The translations under genes and the position numbers were made by a program. This document shows positions 34,568-44,357 of a DNA stretch of 64,000 bases, piece by piece. Numbering within the stretch: the stretch's first letter is position 1; every line of letters starts with the position of its first letter. The stretch spans positions 558,001 to 622,000 of the forward strand of contig JADJUJ010000003.1 of the NCBI GenBank assembly GCA_016710765.1, given 5' to 3'. Source of the DNA: Lewinellaceae bacterium (GTDB lineage: Bacteria > Bacteroidota > Bacteroidia > Chitinophagales > Saprospiraceae). A model generated the notes under the pieces. It did not search any database. It saw only the letters and a program-made list of their open reading frames with translations, and was not told the origin of the DNA.

Positions 34568-37234
34568 GTGTACTGCAAATATCGCTATTTCCTTCAAATC
34601 ACCTGCATGTTGGCGGGATATGCTTTGCATGCCCAGACCGACAGCACTGCGATGATCCGGCCAGATAGCCTGCCGCCGGTGCCGGTCGATTCTGCTGTGG
34701 TGGATTTGAAAGCGGTGAAATTGTCATCGGAAGGTTTGGATGATATTATTGACTACGGTTCAAGGGATTCGATGTGGTTTGATGTAAAAAACAAGCAACT
34801 GCACCTCTGGGGGGCAGCTTATGTGAAATATACGGCATTGGATATTAAGGCTGGATACATCCTGATGGACTACAGTAAAAATGAAATTTCCGCCCAAATG
34901 TTTCCCGATTCCACAGGACAATTGGCCGGAGCACCGGAATTTAACGATGGAGAGCAGGCTTTTAGTGCAGAAAAACTCCGCTATAACTTTAAATCCAAGA
35001 AAGGAATCATTTATCAGGCGCGCACCAAACAAGAGGATTTGTACGTGTTGGGTGAAAAAGCAAAGTTTGTTGGCAGCAGTGCCGATACCACAGGAACAGC
35101 CGAAAATGTGATTTATAATTCGGATGCGCTGATTACCACCTGCGACGACCCGCATCCGCATTTTGGCATCCGAACAAACAAACTCAAGGTTATTCCCAAC
35201 AAGCTGGTGGTGACGGGGCTGTCCAACCTGGAGTTGGGCGGTATTCCCACGCCCTTGATTTTGCCTTTTGGCTTTTTCCCGATTACCAAAACCCGTAAAG
35301 CGGGCCTTATTATACCCCGCGACTTTGAATTTGCCGATCAGGAAGGACTTGGTGTTAAGGACTGGGGCTGGTACCAGCCCATCAGCGATCACATGGATCT
35401 TACATTGAAATTCAATGCCTACGTCAGCGGTTCGTTTGGCGCCCTGGCCGATTTTCGGTACAATTATAAATACAAATACACGGGTAACTTCAACCTCAAT
35501 TTCAACAACCGGGTAACCGAAGATAGCCAGGCAAAAAAAGTGTCTGCCAAGTCATTTGGACTGCGCTGGAGCCATAACCAGGATGCCAAAGCACATCCCA
35601 CCCGTAAATTTGGCGGCTCGGTTAACATCCAAACCAATCGCGATCAACAACGAAACCGTAACGATTTTAACAGCGTTTACCAGAATACCCTAACCTCCAA
35701 CCTTACCTTTTCCAAGACCTTTCCTGGCAAGCCATTTGCCTTCAATGCGAGCCTGAGCCACTCGCAAAATACCCAAACCCGGCTCATGAACATCACCTTG
35801 CCCAATGCTGCTTTTACGGTTCAGCGTATTTATCCTTTCAAAAGGAAAATCCAGCTGACCAAGGAACGCTGGTACGAGAAAATTTCGCTGACCTACAACG
35901 CCAAACTGCAAAACAGCTTCCAGGCCACCGATACCACCCTGTTTACCCAGCAAACCCTGAATACGGCACGCATGGGTATTCAACATCAGGCCAATACCGA
36001 TTTTACCTTCAAACTGTTTAAGTATATCAACGTGGCCCCCCGCATCAATTATGAGGAAAATTGGTATCCTTACACCATTGAAAAGCGGTTGCTGGACCAA
36101 ATTAAATACAAAATAGACACCACCTTTGAAGGTACTACGCCAGTTGAGTTCGTCATCGACAGTGCCAAAACGGTTTGGGGCGTGGATACCACCTATCGCG
36201 ACTGGGGGCTGAACAGTTTCAGGAAGTTTGATGTGGGCGTCTCTGTGAATACGGCCTTGTTTTTAACCAAACAATTTAAAAAAGGCTGGTTCCGGGGGAT
36301 TCGCCACACGGTTAAGCCCAGCGCCTCCATCGGCGTCGGGCCCGATTACAGCAAGTACTTCCGAACCTACGACACCTCCCTTCGGCCCGGACTTGAAAAC
36401 CCCAGGACCTACAGCATTTATGACGATGGCATTTTTGGCCGGCCTACCAACGGCCGCCGGGATGTTATTCTCAACTACAGCCTGGTCAATGTGCTGGAAA
36501 TGAAGTTTTTTTCGGCAAAACGGGATACTGTTCTCCGCAAACGAATTTTCGACAACCTGGCCTTTTCGGGCAGTTACAATTTCAGCGTCGACTCTTTCCA
36601 GTGGTCGCCCATCAGTACGGGTGGCCTGTTCCGGCTTTTCAAGGGCGTTACTAACCTGAGCTGGAATGCCAGTTTTGATCCCTATGTGCTGGATGCCAAT
36701 GGCCGCCGGCAGGATCGGCTGCTCATCAAGGAGGAAGGCCGCCTGTTGCGCGTGAGCACTTTTTCCATGGCACTTAATACGGGCGGCAGCCTGAAACAAA
36801 TTCGGGGTTTGTTCAGCGGCAAGGACAATGCCGCAACGGTGAGATCTCCGGCAGGACAACAATCCGATGTGTTCGTCGACTGGTTTGATAATTTCCGGAT
36901 TAACCACCGCATTTCGCTGGATCGAAGGATCATTTCCGGCACCAACCGCGATACTTTTTTGATTGGCACCAACAACATCAGCATATCAGGCGACATTCCG
37001 TTATCGTCCAAATGGGCCATTAATATCGGTAATATTGCCTACGATTTTCCCAGCAAGCAAATGGTGTTCCCGGATATTGGTTTCACCCGTGACCTGCACT
37101 GCTGGCAGTTAAGTATGCGCTGGCAGCCCACCCGCGGCACTTACGAGGTGTTTATTGGGGTAAAACCAGGTTCTCTTGATTTTGTGAAGATGCCTTACCG
37201 GAAAAACAACTTTGATGGGCGAAGCGTGTTCTGA
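34568..37234 (+). CDS. lptD: LptD-family LPS-assembly outer-membrane protein
   Basis: This is the outer-membrane beta-barrel that inserts lipopolysaccharide together with LptE. It has a signal peptide ending A-L-H-A-Q, an OstA/LptA-like beta-jellyroll N-terminal domain (V-K-N-K-Q-L-H-L-W-G-A-A-Y-V; A-E-K-L-R-Y-N-F-K-S-K-K-G) and a barrel with many aromatic-ended strands. About 890 residues is usual for the Bacteroidota form. The start is uncertain: GTG 34568 gives a compact signal peptide and avoids overlap with the divergent amidase gene, while ATG 34508 adds 20 residues and overlaps it by 43 bp. The adjacent amidase and MCE genes make an envelope-biogenesis neighbourhood. Confidence 0.88.
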   Translation: MYCKYRYFLQITCMLAGYALHAQTDSTAMIRPDSLPPVPVDSAVVDLKAVKLSSEGLDDIIDYGSRDSMWFDVKNKQLHLWGAAYVKYTALDIKAGYILMDYSKNEISAQMFPDSTGQLAGAPEFNDGEQAFSAEKLRYNFKSKKGIIYQARTKQEDLYVLGEKAKFVGSSADTTGTAENVIYNSDALITTCDDPHPHFGIRTNKLKVIPNKLVVTGLSNLELGGIPTPLILPFGFFPITKTRKAGLIIPRDFEFADQEGLGVKDWGWYQPISDHMDLTLKFNAYVSGSFGALADFRYNYKYKYTGNFNLNFNNRVTEDSQAKKVSAKSFGLRWSHNQDAKAHPTRKFGGSVNIQTNRDQQRNRNDFNSVYQNTLTSNLTFSKTFPGKPFAFNASLSHSQNTQTRLMNITLPNAAFTVQRIYPFKRKIQLTKERWYEKISLTYNAKLQNSFQATDTTLFTQQTLNTARMGIQHQANTDFTFKLFKYINVAPRINYEENWYPYTIEKRLLDQIKYKIDTTFEGTTPVEFVIDSAKTVWGVDTTYRDWGLNSFRKFDVGVSVNTALFLTKQFKKGWFRGIRHTVKPSASIGVGPDYSKYFRTYDTSLRPGLENPRTYSIYDDGIFGRPTNGRRDVILNYSLVNVLEMKFFSAKRDTVLRKRIFDNLAFSGSYNFSVDSFQWSPISTGGLFRLFKGVTNLSWNASFDPYVLDANGRRQDRLLIKEEGRLLRVSTFSMALNTGGSLKQIRGLFSGKDNAATVRSPAGQQSDVFVDWFDNFRINHRISLDRRIISGTNRDTFLIGTNNISISGDIPLSSKWAINIGNIAYDFPSKQMVFPDIGFTRDLHCWQLSMRWQPTRGTYEVFIGVKPGSLDFVKMPYRKNNFDGRSVF

Positions 37235-37380
37235 TCCAGACCTTAGTCTTTAGGTGTAGGTCTTTGGCGCCTGGTTGGCCAATTATTGTCTGTTTCCTAC
37301 CAGTTTTGCAACGATGCGTCTACATTGAAATAGCATGGCTACGGCCTACAGTTTACGCACATCTTTGAAGCGCCCTAATT

Positions 37381-37868
37381 TTAGGCCCGTAGGGCCGGCA
37401 TTATGGTAGCATTCAGCGACGCATGGTATGGAATGCCGTAGGCATGGCATTAAACCCCTGAGATTTGGGCAAATTTCACGTTTACATCAGCAATTTTGGG
37501 CTGTTTCGAATGAAAATAACCATGAATCGCCAACATTGAAATGCCATGCCTACGGCATTCCGTAAATTGGGCCTTCGGAATGCTACCATAATGCCGGCCC
37601 TACGGGCCTGGAAATCCGATACAGTAATCTGGTGTGTAAATCGTAGCCCGCAGGGCTGAAATACTATAGAAAACGCTAGCCCGAAGCAAAGGGCGGGGGG
37701 GGCGCCAGTAAGGACATCCTCGAAAAGGTTGTTGGTGCTTATATTTGCTATAATCTGCCAGCCCTACGGGCTTTTCATATTGTCCCCCAAATCTTCAATG
37801 CTTCCAGCAATATCGAATTTTAAAGCCCGCAGGGCTGAAATACTATAGAAAACGCTAGCCCGAAGCAA
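37381..37868. repeat. Intergenic palindromic repeat cluster
   Basis: No gene is visible in 37235-37906. The stretch 37381-37451 (GGCCCGTAGGGCCGGCATTA...) reappears inverted at about 37537-37611 (...TAATGCCGGCCCTACGGGCC). A 45-bp direct repeat, AGCCCGCAGGGCTGAAATAC and onward to CGAAGCAA, occurs identically at 37645-37689 and 37824-37868. Smaller palindromes such as GCCCGTAGGGC recur. This looks like a REP/MITE-type dispersed family between lptD and ung. Confidence 0.8.
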
Positions 37869-37906
37869 TTGAAGGGGGTGTCATTACTGGCGCAATTGAG
37901 CTAGTT

Positions 37907-38563
37907 TTACCAGATGATTTCCCCCAACAATTCATTGGTTCTGGAAAAATGTTTGCAGCCAAAAAATGCGCCACCAGCCAAAGGAGAAGGGTGAGCGGCT
38001 TCCAGCACATAGTGCTTCAGTTCGTCAATCAGAGGCTTTTTGCCCTGTGCGAATTTGCCCCACAGCAGAAATACAACCCCCTCTTTCTGATCCGAAATGG
38101 TTTTGATAACGGCGTCTGTAAACGTCTGCCAGCCAATCTTCTGGTGTGAAGCCGGCTTACCGCCCTCTACGGTAAGCATGGCGTTGAGCAATAACACACC
38201 GCGGTCTGCCCAACTGGTGAGGTCGCCATTGGGCGGTATTGGGGTTCCAATATCTGATAACATTTCTTTGTAAATATTTGCCAATGATGGCGGTACTTTT
38301 ACGCCCTGCGGCACAGAAAAACACAGGCCCATGGCCTCTCCGGGGTTGTGGTAGGGGTCCTGGCCCAGGATGACCACCCTGACCTTATCAAAAGGTGTAT
38401 GGTTAAAAGCATTAAAAATGAGTGGTCCGGGCGGATAGATGTTTTTTCCGGCCTTTTTTTCCTGCACCAAAAATGCCTTGATGGCCTCGAAATAGGGCTT
38501 TTCGAATTCGGGTGCCAGTACCTCCTTCCAGGATGGGTCGATTTGTACCTGATCTGCTTTCAT
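37907..38563 (-). CDS. ung: Uracil-DNA glycosylase, family 1
   Basis: This enzyme removes uracil from DNA to start base-excision repair. At 218 residues it has the normal family-1 length. The water-activating motif V-I-L-G-Q-D-P-Y-H (about 64-72) and the minor-groove loop A-A-H-P-S-P-L-A-G (about 189-197) are both present, as are L-L-L-N-A-M-L-T-V and L-W-G. The ATG at 38561-38563 gives M-K-A-D-Q-V-Q-I. It is transcribed away from the tRNA and followed by the repeat-rich spacer. Confidence 0.97.
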   Translation of the reverse strand: MKADQVQIDPSWKEVLAPEFEKPYFEAIKAFLVQEKKAGKNIYPPGPLIFNAFNHTPFDKVRVVILGQDPYHNPGEAMGLCFSVPQGVKVPPSLANIYKEMLSDIGTPIPPNGDLTSWADRGVLLLNAMLTVEGGKPASHQKIGWQTFTDAVIKTISDQKEGVVFLLWGKFAQGKKPLIDELKHYVLEAAHPSPLAGGAFFGCKHFSRTNELLGEIIW

Positions 38564-38626
38564 GTAGCCAAAGGTAAGTAATGGAAACTTAAATGCTCCC
38601 TTGTAGGTTACATAGGCAGAAAAAGT

Positions 38627-38634
38627 TATTTTTG
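38627..38634 (+). promoter_or_regulatory. -7 promoter box for tRNA-Arg
   Basis: TATTTTTG fits the Bacteroidota TAnnTTTG consensus and lies 21 bp before the first base of the mature tRNA. A TTG at 38601-38603 is a possible -33 element. Confidence 0.5.
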
Positions 38635-38654
38635 CGGCAATATGCGTTCTCTGA

Positions 38655-38727
38655 GGTCCCGTAGCTCAATGGATAGAGCACCTGCCTTCTAAGCAGGCGG
38701 TTACAGGTTCGACCCCTGTCGGGATCA
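38655..38727 (+). tRNA. tRNA-Arg (anticodon TCT)
   Basis: The 73-nt cloverleaf has acceptor arms GGTCCCG and CGGGATC (one G-T pair), a D arm GCTC/GAGC, an anticodon stem CCTGC/GCAGG with loop CTTCTAA (anticodon TCT), a T arm ACAGG/CCTGT with loop TTCGACC, and discriminator A. The 3' CCA is not encoded. It decodes AGA. Confidence 0.95.
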
Positions 38728-38752
38728 CTATTTTAGTAGGGTTGGGCTTAGA

Positions 38753-39080
38753 GTGGGGTTTAGGGTAGGGCTTAGGATAGAGGGAATTATATACTATCCT
38801 TTTAGTTGGACTTTAGCCATTGGGTGTTGGTCTTTGGCTTCGATCTCGGTTATTGGTGCCTTGTGAAATCAAATACCGGAGAAATCGGAATTAAATTTTG
38901 AACACCCTTTTTAAAACAATGTGCATTATTTATCAATGAATCTTTTGTTAAAACTAATGCATTGAAAACCAAATAGTTAATCCTTCGGAGCAAAGCCAAA
39001 GACTAAAGACAAATGGCTAAAGTCCAACTAAAAGGATAGTATATAATTCCCTCTATCCTAAGCCCTACCCTAAACCCCAC
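38753..39080. repeat. Element with 68-bp perfect inverted repeats (MITE-like)
   Basis: Positions 38753-38820 and 39013-39080 are perfect reverse complements over 68 bp. Weaker similarity extends outward (to about 38738 and 39098) and inward. The arms contain runs of GGTTTAGGGT/TAGGGCTTAGG that look telomere-like, and an AT-rich centre GAATTATATACTATCC. The 192-bp middle has no open reading frame of note. The element lies 25 bp after tRNA-Arg, and its outer right edge (to about 39112) reaches the hypF start region. An RNA copy would form a very long hairpin. No transposase is encoded. Confidence 0.85.
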
Positions 39081-39118
39081 CCTAAACCCGACCCTACATC
39101 CCACCCTAAACCTACCTT

Positions 39119-41388
39119 TTGCATCCAACCACCTACCATCTCCATCTCACCGGCCAGGTGCAGGGCGTTGGTTTTCGCCCTTACGTTTGGCGTATCGCCC
39201 GGCAATGGGGACTGTATGGCTGGGTGAATAACAGCGCGGATGGGGTGCACATTGTGTTCAATGCAACGGCGGATACTGCACATGATTTTGCAGCTGCAGT
39301 GATAGCACAGGCGCCGGTTTTGTCGCGGATTACCGGCCAACAATTATCCCAGGTAACGGACCAGGTTTTTACCACTTTTGCTATTGTGCCCAGCGATGAG
39401 GCCGCCATACCCGATTTACTGATCACGCCTGATTTTGCGTTGTGTGCGGCGTGCCGGAAGGAACTTCACGACGACGCCAATCGCCGCCATCAGTATCCTT
39501 TATAACTTGCACCCACTGCGGTCCGCGTTTTTCCATTGTTTCCAGTCTGCCCTACGACCGCGAAAGAACCCACATGGCGCCTTTTGTGCAGTGTCCGGTG
39601 TGCCAGAAAGAGTACGACAATCCCTACGACCGGCGTTATTTCTCCCAAACCAATTCCTGTCCAAGTTGCGGCATCCAACTCCGCATGCACCCCCCGGCAG
39701 AAGATCCGTACGAACAAGCCCTTGCGCTGCTTCGGGCTGGGGATATTCTTGCTGTCAAGGGAATTGGAGGATTTCTCTTGCTTTGTGATGCTACTGCTGC
39801 TGCCTCCATTCAGACACTGCGCAAGCGCAAATTTCGACCCAGCAAGCCCTTTGCTTTGTTGTATCCCAACCTGAAAACCCTGGAGAAGGATGCGGAACTG
39901 GGAGATTCCGACCGTGAGGCGCTGGAAGGCCCTGTGGCGCCGATTGTGTTGCTGCATTACCTTGCCAAGCCTGCTTCGGGTATTAGTACGGAGGACATCG
40001 CACCCGGATTGCCGCATATCGGTGTTATGCTGCCCTATGCGCCCTTGCTGGCGTTAATCGCACGGGATTTTGGGAAACCATTGGTGGCGACCAGCGGGAA
40101 CCCCAGCGGCTCGCCTATTGTTTATCAGGATGAGCAGGCATTGGCGCAACTTTTCCCAGGCATTGCAGATGCAGTATTGTTGCACAACCGGGAAATTGCC
40201 CTTCCGCAGGACGATAGCGTGCTCCGGCATTCCACCTTCACCCGGCAACCCATCCTGCTGCGGCGTTCGCGCGGACTGGCCCCTTATGCCGATCCAGGCC
40301 CCAATCCTGGGGGCGAATCGGTGCTGGCCATGGGTGCTTCGCTCAAGTCGGCCTTTGCCTGGCAGAACCAGGGGAAAGTGTACCTCAGCCAGTATCTGGG
40401 TGATTTGGAGCGTTTCGATACCCAGCAACATTTTGAACACACCTTACAACATTTTACCAGATTGCTGGCATCCAGGCCGCAAACCATACTGATAGATACT
40501 CACCCGGAATACTTTTCTACCCACTTGGGCTTGCAAATGGCCTCAGACAGGGCACTGCCAATATTTAAAATACAACACCATAAGGCTCATTTTGCGGCTG
40601 TTCTGGCAGAAAATGAACTTCTGGAAAGCGCTGAGCCCGTATTGGGCATTATCTGGGATGGAACCGGCTTTGGCGAGGATGAGCAGGTTTGGGGCGGTGA
40701 ATTTTTCCGCTGGGAAAACCGACAAATGGATAGGGTAGGGCAGATGGCCTATTTTGACTTTATCCTGGGGGATAAAATGCCGCGCGAACCCCGGATTTCT
40801 GCCTTGAGTTTGGCGCATGACCAACCCGAGGCGCAAGCGTTGCTGCAAGCAAAATTTGATGCAACAGAATGGTCGTTGTACACCCGAATGCTGGAGAAAG
40901 AAACAATCCTGCAGTGCTCGTCTATGGGACGGATTTTTGATGCTGTGGCAAGTTTGCTGGGCCTGGCTGATCGGGTTTCCTACGAAGGCGAAGCGGCCAT
41001 GCGCCTGGAAGCAGTGGCTACCCGCTGGTTTCGGTCGCAGGGTGGCCTGGAACAGTCCACTGTACTGCCTTTTAACTGGGAAAATGGAATGGTGCCCACC
41101 AAGCCATTGATCAAAGCAGTGTTGCAGTTCCTAGACGCGGGTGCTTCTGTTGAACAAACGGCAGCTGTTTTCCACCTTTGGTTGGTGGACATCATTGCCG
41201 AAATGGGAAGAAGAAGCGCCAGCCGGCGATTGGCATTTAGCGGTGGGGTTTGGCAAAATGCCTTGCTGACCGATCTGGTCCGGCTGCGCCTGGGCAAGGA
41301 ATTTGAACTGTATTTTCACCAGAATATGTCGCCCAACGACGAATGTGTTGCCTACGGCCAGCTTATGCTGCACAGGATGGGGCATTAG
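39119..41388 (+). CDS. hypF: Carbamoyltransferase HypF (one-base frameshift)
   Basis: HypF makes the carbamoyl group that becomes the CN ligands of the [NiFe] centre. In order it has an acylphosphatase domain (about 5-90, V-Q-G-V-G-F-R-P-Y-V-W-R), zinc-finger motifs (C-A-A-C, C-T-H-C-G-P-R-F, C-P-V-C, C-P-S-C-G), a YrdC-like domain (L-A-V-K-G-I-G-G-F-L-L-L-C-D-A; S-G-N-P-S-G-S-P-I) and a Kae1-like carbamoyltransferase domain (H-H-K-A-H-F; W-D-G-T-G-F-G; S-G-G-V-W-Q-N). Between the first zinc knuckles the frame breaks at 39499-39501: TATCCTTTATAAC needs one more T to join Y-P-F to I-T-C-T-H-C. The start appears to be TTG 39119, directly after the inverted-repeat element. It is convergent with hypE, 11 bp apart. 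Confidence 0.92.
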
Positions 41389-41399
41389 TGCCTCCTTTA

Positions 41400-42438
41400 T
41401 TAACAAATGCGCGGCAACTGTTCTCCGGTCAGCATGTTGACCACCCTTCGGCCGCCCACCTTGCTGTGCAGGATAACTTGTCGCGGGTGTGCTTCCACCA
41501 CTTCTCCAATGATGCTGGCATGCTGGCCATATTCCAACTTTTGCAGGGCTGATAGTACGGTCTCTGCGGAATTGGGGTCAACCACGGCCATAAACACACC
41601 TTCGTTGGCCACATAGAGTGGGTCGAGCCCCAGCAGTTCGCAGGCGCCTTCCACTTCTTCCATGACCTTAAATTGTGCCTGCTGGATTTCCACACCATGA
41701 TGACTGTCGCGGGCAATTTCATTGAGCACCGTGGCCACTCCGCCGCGGGTTGGGTCGCGCAACAGGCGGATATCGGATCCAAATTGGTCAATTAGGGCAA
41801 GTATCGTATGGTTCAGGCAAGCGGTATCGCTTTCCAGGGTGGTTTCAAATTCTAGCCCTTCCCGCAGGCTCATGATGGCAATGCCGTGGGTGGCGATGTA
41901 GCCGCTGCAAATGATCTTATCGCCTGGTTTGATCTTATCCATACCAATGGAGGCCTTGGGGTGCATTTGTCCTATGCCTGTGGTATTGATAAAAATTTTG
42001 TCGCCTTTTCCCCGTTCTACCACCTTGGTATCGCCGGTCACAATCTGCACGCCGGCTTTTTCGGCCGCAAACTTTATGCCCACCAGAATATCCCAGAATG
42101 CTTGCATCGTGAGCCCTTCTTCCAGGATGAACGACAGGGAGAGGTAGCGGGGCCGCGCGCCGCACATGGCCACATCGTTGACGGTACCGTTAACAGCCAG
42201 TTCGCCGATATTACCCCCGGGGAAAAAAATGGGGGAAATCACAAAGCTCGTCGGTTGAAAAGGCCAGTTGCCCCTCCAGCGTAAATACGGCGCCATCGTG
42301 GTGGGTATCCAGCAATGGGTTTTTCAACAAGTCGAATACGCCAGATTCCAGCAACTTATTGGTGAGCAGGCCACCGCTGCCGTGGCCAAGGGTGATCACA
42401 TCGAAATCGAGTTGGGGAAGTGGGCAAACCAGGTTCAT
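41400..42438 (-). CDS. hypE: Hydrogenase maturation protein HypE (one-base frameshift)
   Basis: HypE dehydrates the carbamoyl group received from HypF on its C-terminal cysteine to thiocyanate. The protein ends P-R-I-C with the required terminal Cys. The N-terminal AIR-synthase-like fold shows L-G-H-G-S-G-G, and later V-N-G-T-V-N-D-V-A-M-C-G-A-R-P, G-D-T-K-V-V and R-D-P-T-R-G-G-V-A-T-V. The gene is split by one extra base near 42249: the upstream frame reads L-A-F-S-T-D then diverges, while the downstream frame begins S-F-V-I-S-P-I-F-F-P-G-G-N. The ATG at 42436-42438 lies 6 bp after the hypD stop. Reconstructed length is about 345 residues, normal for HypE. Confidence 0.92.
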
Positions 42439-42444
42439 AACAGG

Positions 42445-43533
42445 TCAGTTTTCAAATCGCATGTAATAGTAAGCCGCACAGGCTCCTTCCGAGGAGACCA
42501 TCGGCGCCCCCAGGGGGTTGGATGGAGTGCATTTTTTGCCAAATTGCGGGCAATCAAAGGGCTTTTTAATCCCTTTGAGTACCTGCCCGGCAATACATTC
42601 GGTGCTTTCCGGCGCCTTTTCCTGTGGAACATTGAATTTCCGGTTGGCATCGTAGCCCGAGAGGTCATCGTTGAGTTCCCAGCCGCTCATGGGTATCGTG
42701 CCGATGCCTCGCCATTCGCGGTCGGTTACCTGGAATGCCCGGTCGATAATGTTGCGGGCTGCCGGGTTGCCTCCGGGGCGTACCACGCGGCTGTACTGAT
42801 TTTCCACCCGGTGTTCACCTTTTTCCAGTTGCCGAACGGCCATGAGAATACCCTGAAGGAGGTCGACGGGTTCGAAGCCGGTTACCACAATCGGTATTTT
42901 GTATTGCTCAGCAATAGGGAAATATTCATCAATTCCCATAATGGTGCAAACATGGCCTGCGGCCAAAAATGCGTTTATCCTGGCTTCGGGGTCGTTCATA
43001 ACGGCCTCAATGGCGGGTGGTACGAGCACGTGGGAGGTCAGGATGGAATAGTTTTTTACGCCCAGTTGGTGCGCATGAAGTACCGACATGCCATTGGCAG
43101 GGGCAGTGGTTTCAAAGCCTACGGCAAAAAATACGACCTCCTTGTTTGGGTTGTCCTTCGCCACTTTAACCGCCTCGAGCGGGGAATATAAAATGCGTAC
43201 GTCTGCGCCCGCGGCCTTGGCCTCCAGCAGGCTTTTACGCGAGCCCGGCACCCGAAGCATGTCGCCGAATGAGCACAGAATCATGTTCGGTTGTTCTGCC
43301 AGCCATATGGCTTTGTCGATCATGTGCAGCGGCGTTACACACACCGGGCAACCAGGGCCGTGCACCATATTTACCTCCGGGGGCAACAGCTGAAGGATGC
43401 CGTTTTTGACCAAACTGTGCGTCTGCCCACCACATACCTCCATAATGTTCCAGGGCCGCGTGGCCAGATGCCTGATTTCAGTGGCATATTGTTCAACCAG
43501 ATGCGGGTCGCGGTACTCAGTGAGGTGTTTCAT
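42445..43533 (-). CDS. hypD: Hydrogenase maturation protein HypD
   Basis: HypD is the iron-sulfur scaffold on which, with HypC, the Fe(CN)2CO unit is assembled. At 362 residues it is normal length. Conserved motifs include M-E-V-C-G-G-Q-T-H (about 31-39), G-P-G-C-P-V-C-V-T-P (about 59-68), F-F-A-V-G-F-E-T-T-A-P and the C-terminal cysteines of the [4Fe-4S] site (T-E-C, F-D-C-P-Q-F-G-K-K-C-T-P, G-A-C-A-A-Y-Y). It sits between the nickel permease (15-bp gap) and hypE (6-bp gap). Confidence 0.97.
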   Translation of the reverse strand: MKHLTEYRDPHLVEQYATEIRHLATRPWNIMEVCGGQTHSLVKNGILQLLPPEVNMVHGPGCPVCVTPLHMIDKAIWLAEQPNMILCSFGDMLRVPGSRKSLLEAKAAGADVRILYSPLEAVKVAKDNPNKEVVFFAVGFETTAPANGMSVLHAHQLGVKNYSILTSHVLVPPAIEAVMNDPEARINAFLAAGHVCTIMGIDEYFPIAEQYKIPIVVTGFEPVDLLQGILMAVRQLEKGEHRVENQYSRVVRPGGNPAARNIIDRAFQVTDREWRGIGTIPMSGWELNDDLSGYDANRKFNVPQEKAPESTECIAGQVLKGIKKPFDCPQFGKKCTPSNPLGAPMVSSEGACAAYYYMRFEN

Positions 43534-43548
43534 GGTGCGAAAATGAGT

Positions 43549-44289
43549 TTACAAGAGCAGGTTTTCAGCAATGATGCGCAATCCAAATCCGATACACAGG
43601 AGCGATGAAAGCAGGGTCAGACTTTTTTGAAGCAGGCGATGCGATGCCATTTTTTGGGAAAATGGCAAGCTAAACAAACCACTGGCCAGCAGCATGCCGA
43701 CGATGGATCCCAGGCCAAAAATGGCCATGTAGAGCATAGAGAGCACCAGGCCATTGATTTGGCTCATCACCAGCACCACCAGGGTGCCGCTGCCGGCCAA
43801 ACCGTGGATAAGCCCGATGCCATAAGCCAGCCGGTGATTTTGTGGTTTGGGGGCGAAGGTAATCCTGCTCAGATCGGCCGGCGCCTGGGTAGAAAAGGCA
43901 TGCTGAAAAGGCGCCAGCAAGGGCTTGGGCTCGGGTTGTTTTTTCCAGAAATAAAGATCCTCCAAATGAAAGTGCCGGTGTATGGCCCTCCCTGTTTGAA
44001 GCAGTACGTACAGCCGGAACACACCCAGCAAAATCAGCACCAGGCCAACCGAGGCCTCGAGGTAATGGAAAACCTGTTCGCTGATCGCCACTTTGAACCC
44101 AATGATTAGTAAACCCACCAGAAAAATGGTGGAGGTATGCCCCAGGCCCCATGCAATGCCGTCTTTGATGGCCAGCCAAAGTGAGTTGCGTTTGGTGACG
44201 ATATTGCTGACCGCCAGGAGGTGATCGGCCTCAAAAGCATGGGCAAAACCGACGACGGCTGCAAATAATACAGGAATTAGAGCATCCAT
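43549..44289 (-). CDS. Nickel permease-like membrane protein (NicO/UreH-type)
   Basis: This 246-residue protein has about six TM helices. The first contains G-F-A-H-A-F-E-A-D-H-L-L-A-V, related to the His-x4-Asp-His signature of nickel/cobalt permeases. The second has G-L-G-H-T-S-T, and a later helix G-L-I-H-G-L-A-G-S-G-T-L. A His-rich loop (R-A-I-H-R-H-F-H-L) lies in the middle. It is inserted between hypC and hypD in the hyp operon, which supports a role in supplying nickel to HypA/HypB. Sequence alone cannot separate nickel from cobalt or other cargo. Confidence 0.8.
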   Translation of the reverse strand: MDALIPVLFAAVVGFAHAFEADHLLAVSNIVTKRNSLWLAIKDGIAWGLGHTSTIFLVGLLIIGFKVAISEQVFHYLEASVGLVLILLGVFRLYVLLQTGRAIHRHFHLEDLYFWKKQPEPKPLLAPFQHAFSTQAPADLSRITFAPKPQNHRLAYGIGLIHGLAGSGTLVVLVMSQINGLVLSMLYMAIFGLGSIVGMLLASGLFSLPFSQKMASHRLLQKSLTLLSSLLCIGFGLRIIAENLLL

Positions 44290-44357
44290 AATAACATTGA
44301 TATGGTATTCAAATCTGGTGGTTGGGCCGGGGCCAAAATGTTAATTTGAACACCCGT

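Noticed and set aside
37645..37868. CRISPR array from the 45-bp direct repeats
   Set aside because: Only two copies occur, spaced by 134 bp, with palindromic dispersed-repeat features and no cas genes.
38753..39080. Chromosome end or telomere because of the TTTAGGG-like runs
   Set aside because: Sequence and genes continue on both sides; the runs are part of a symmetrical inverted repeat.
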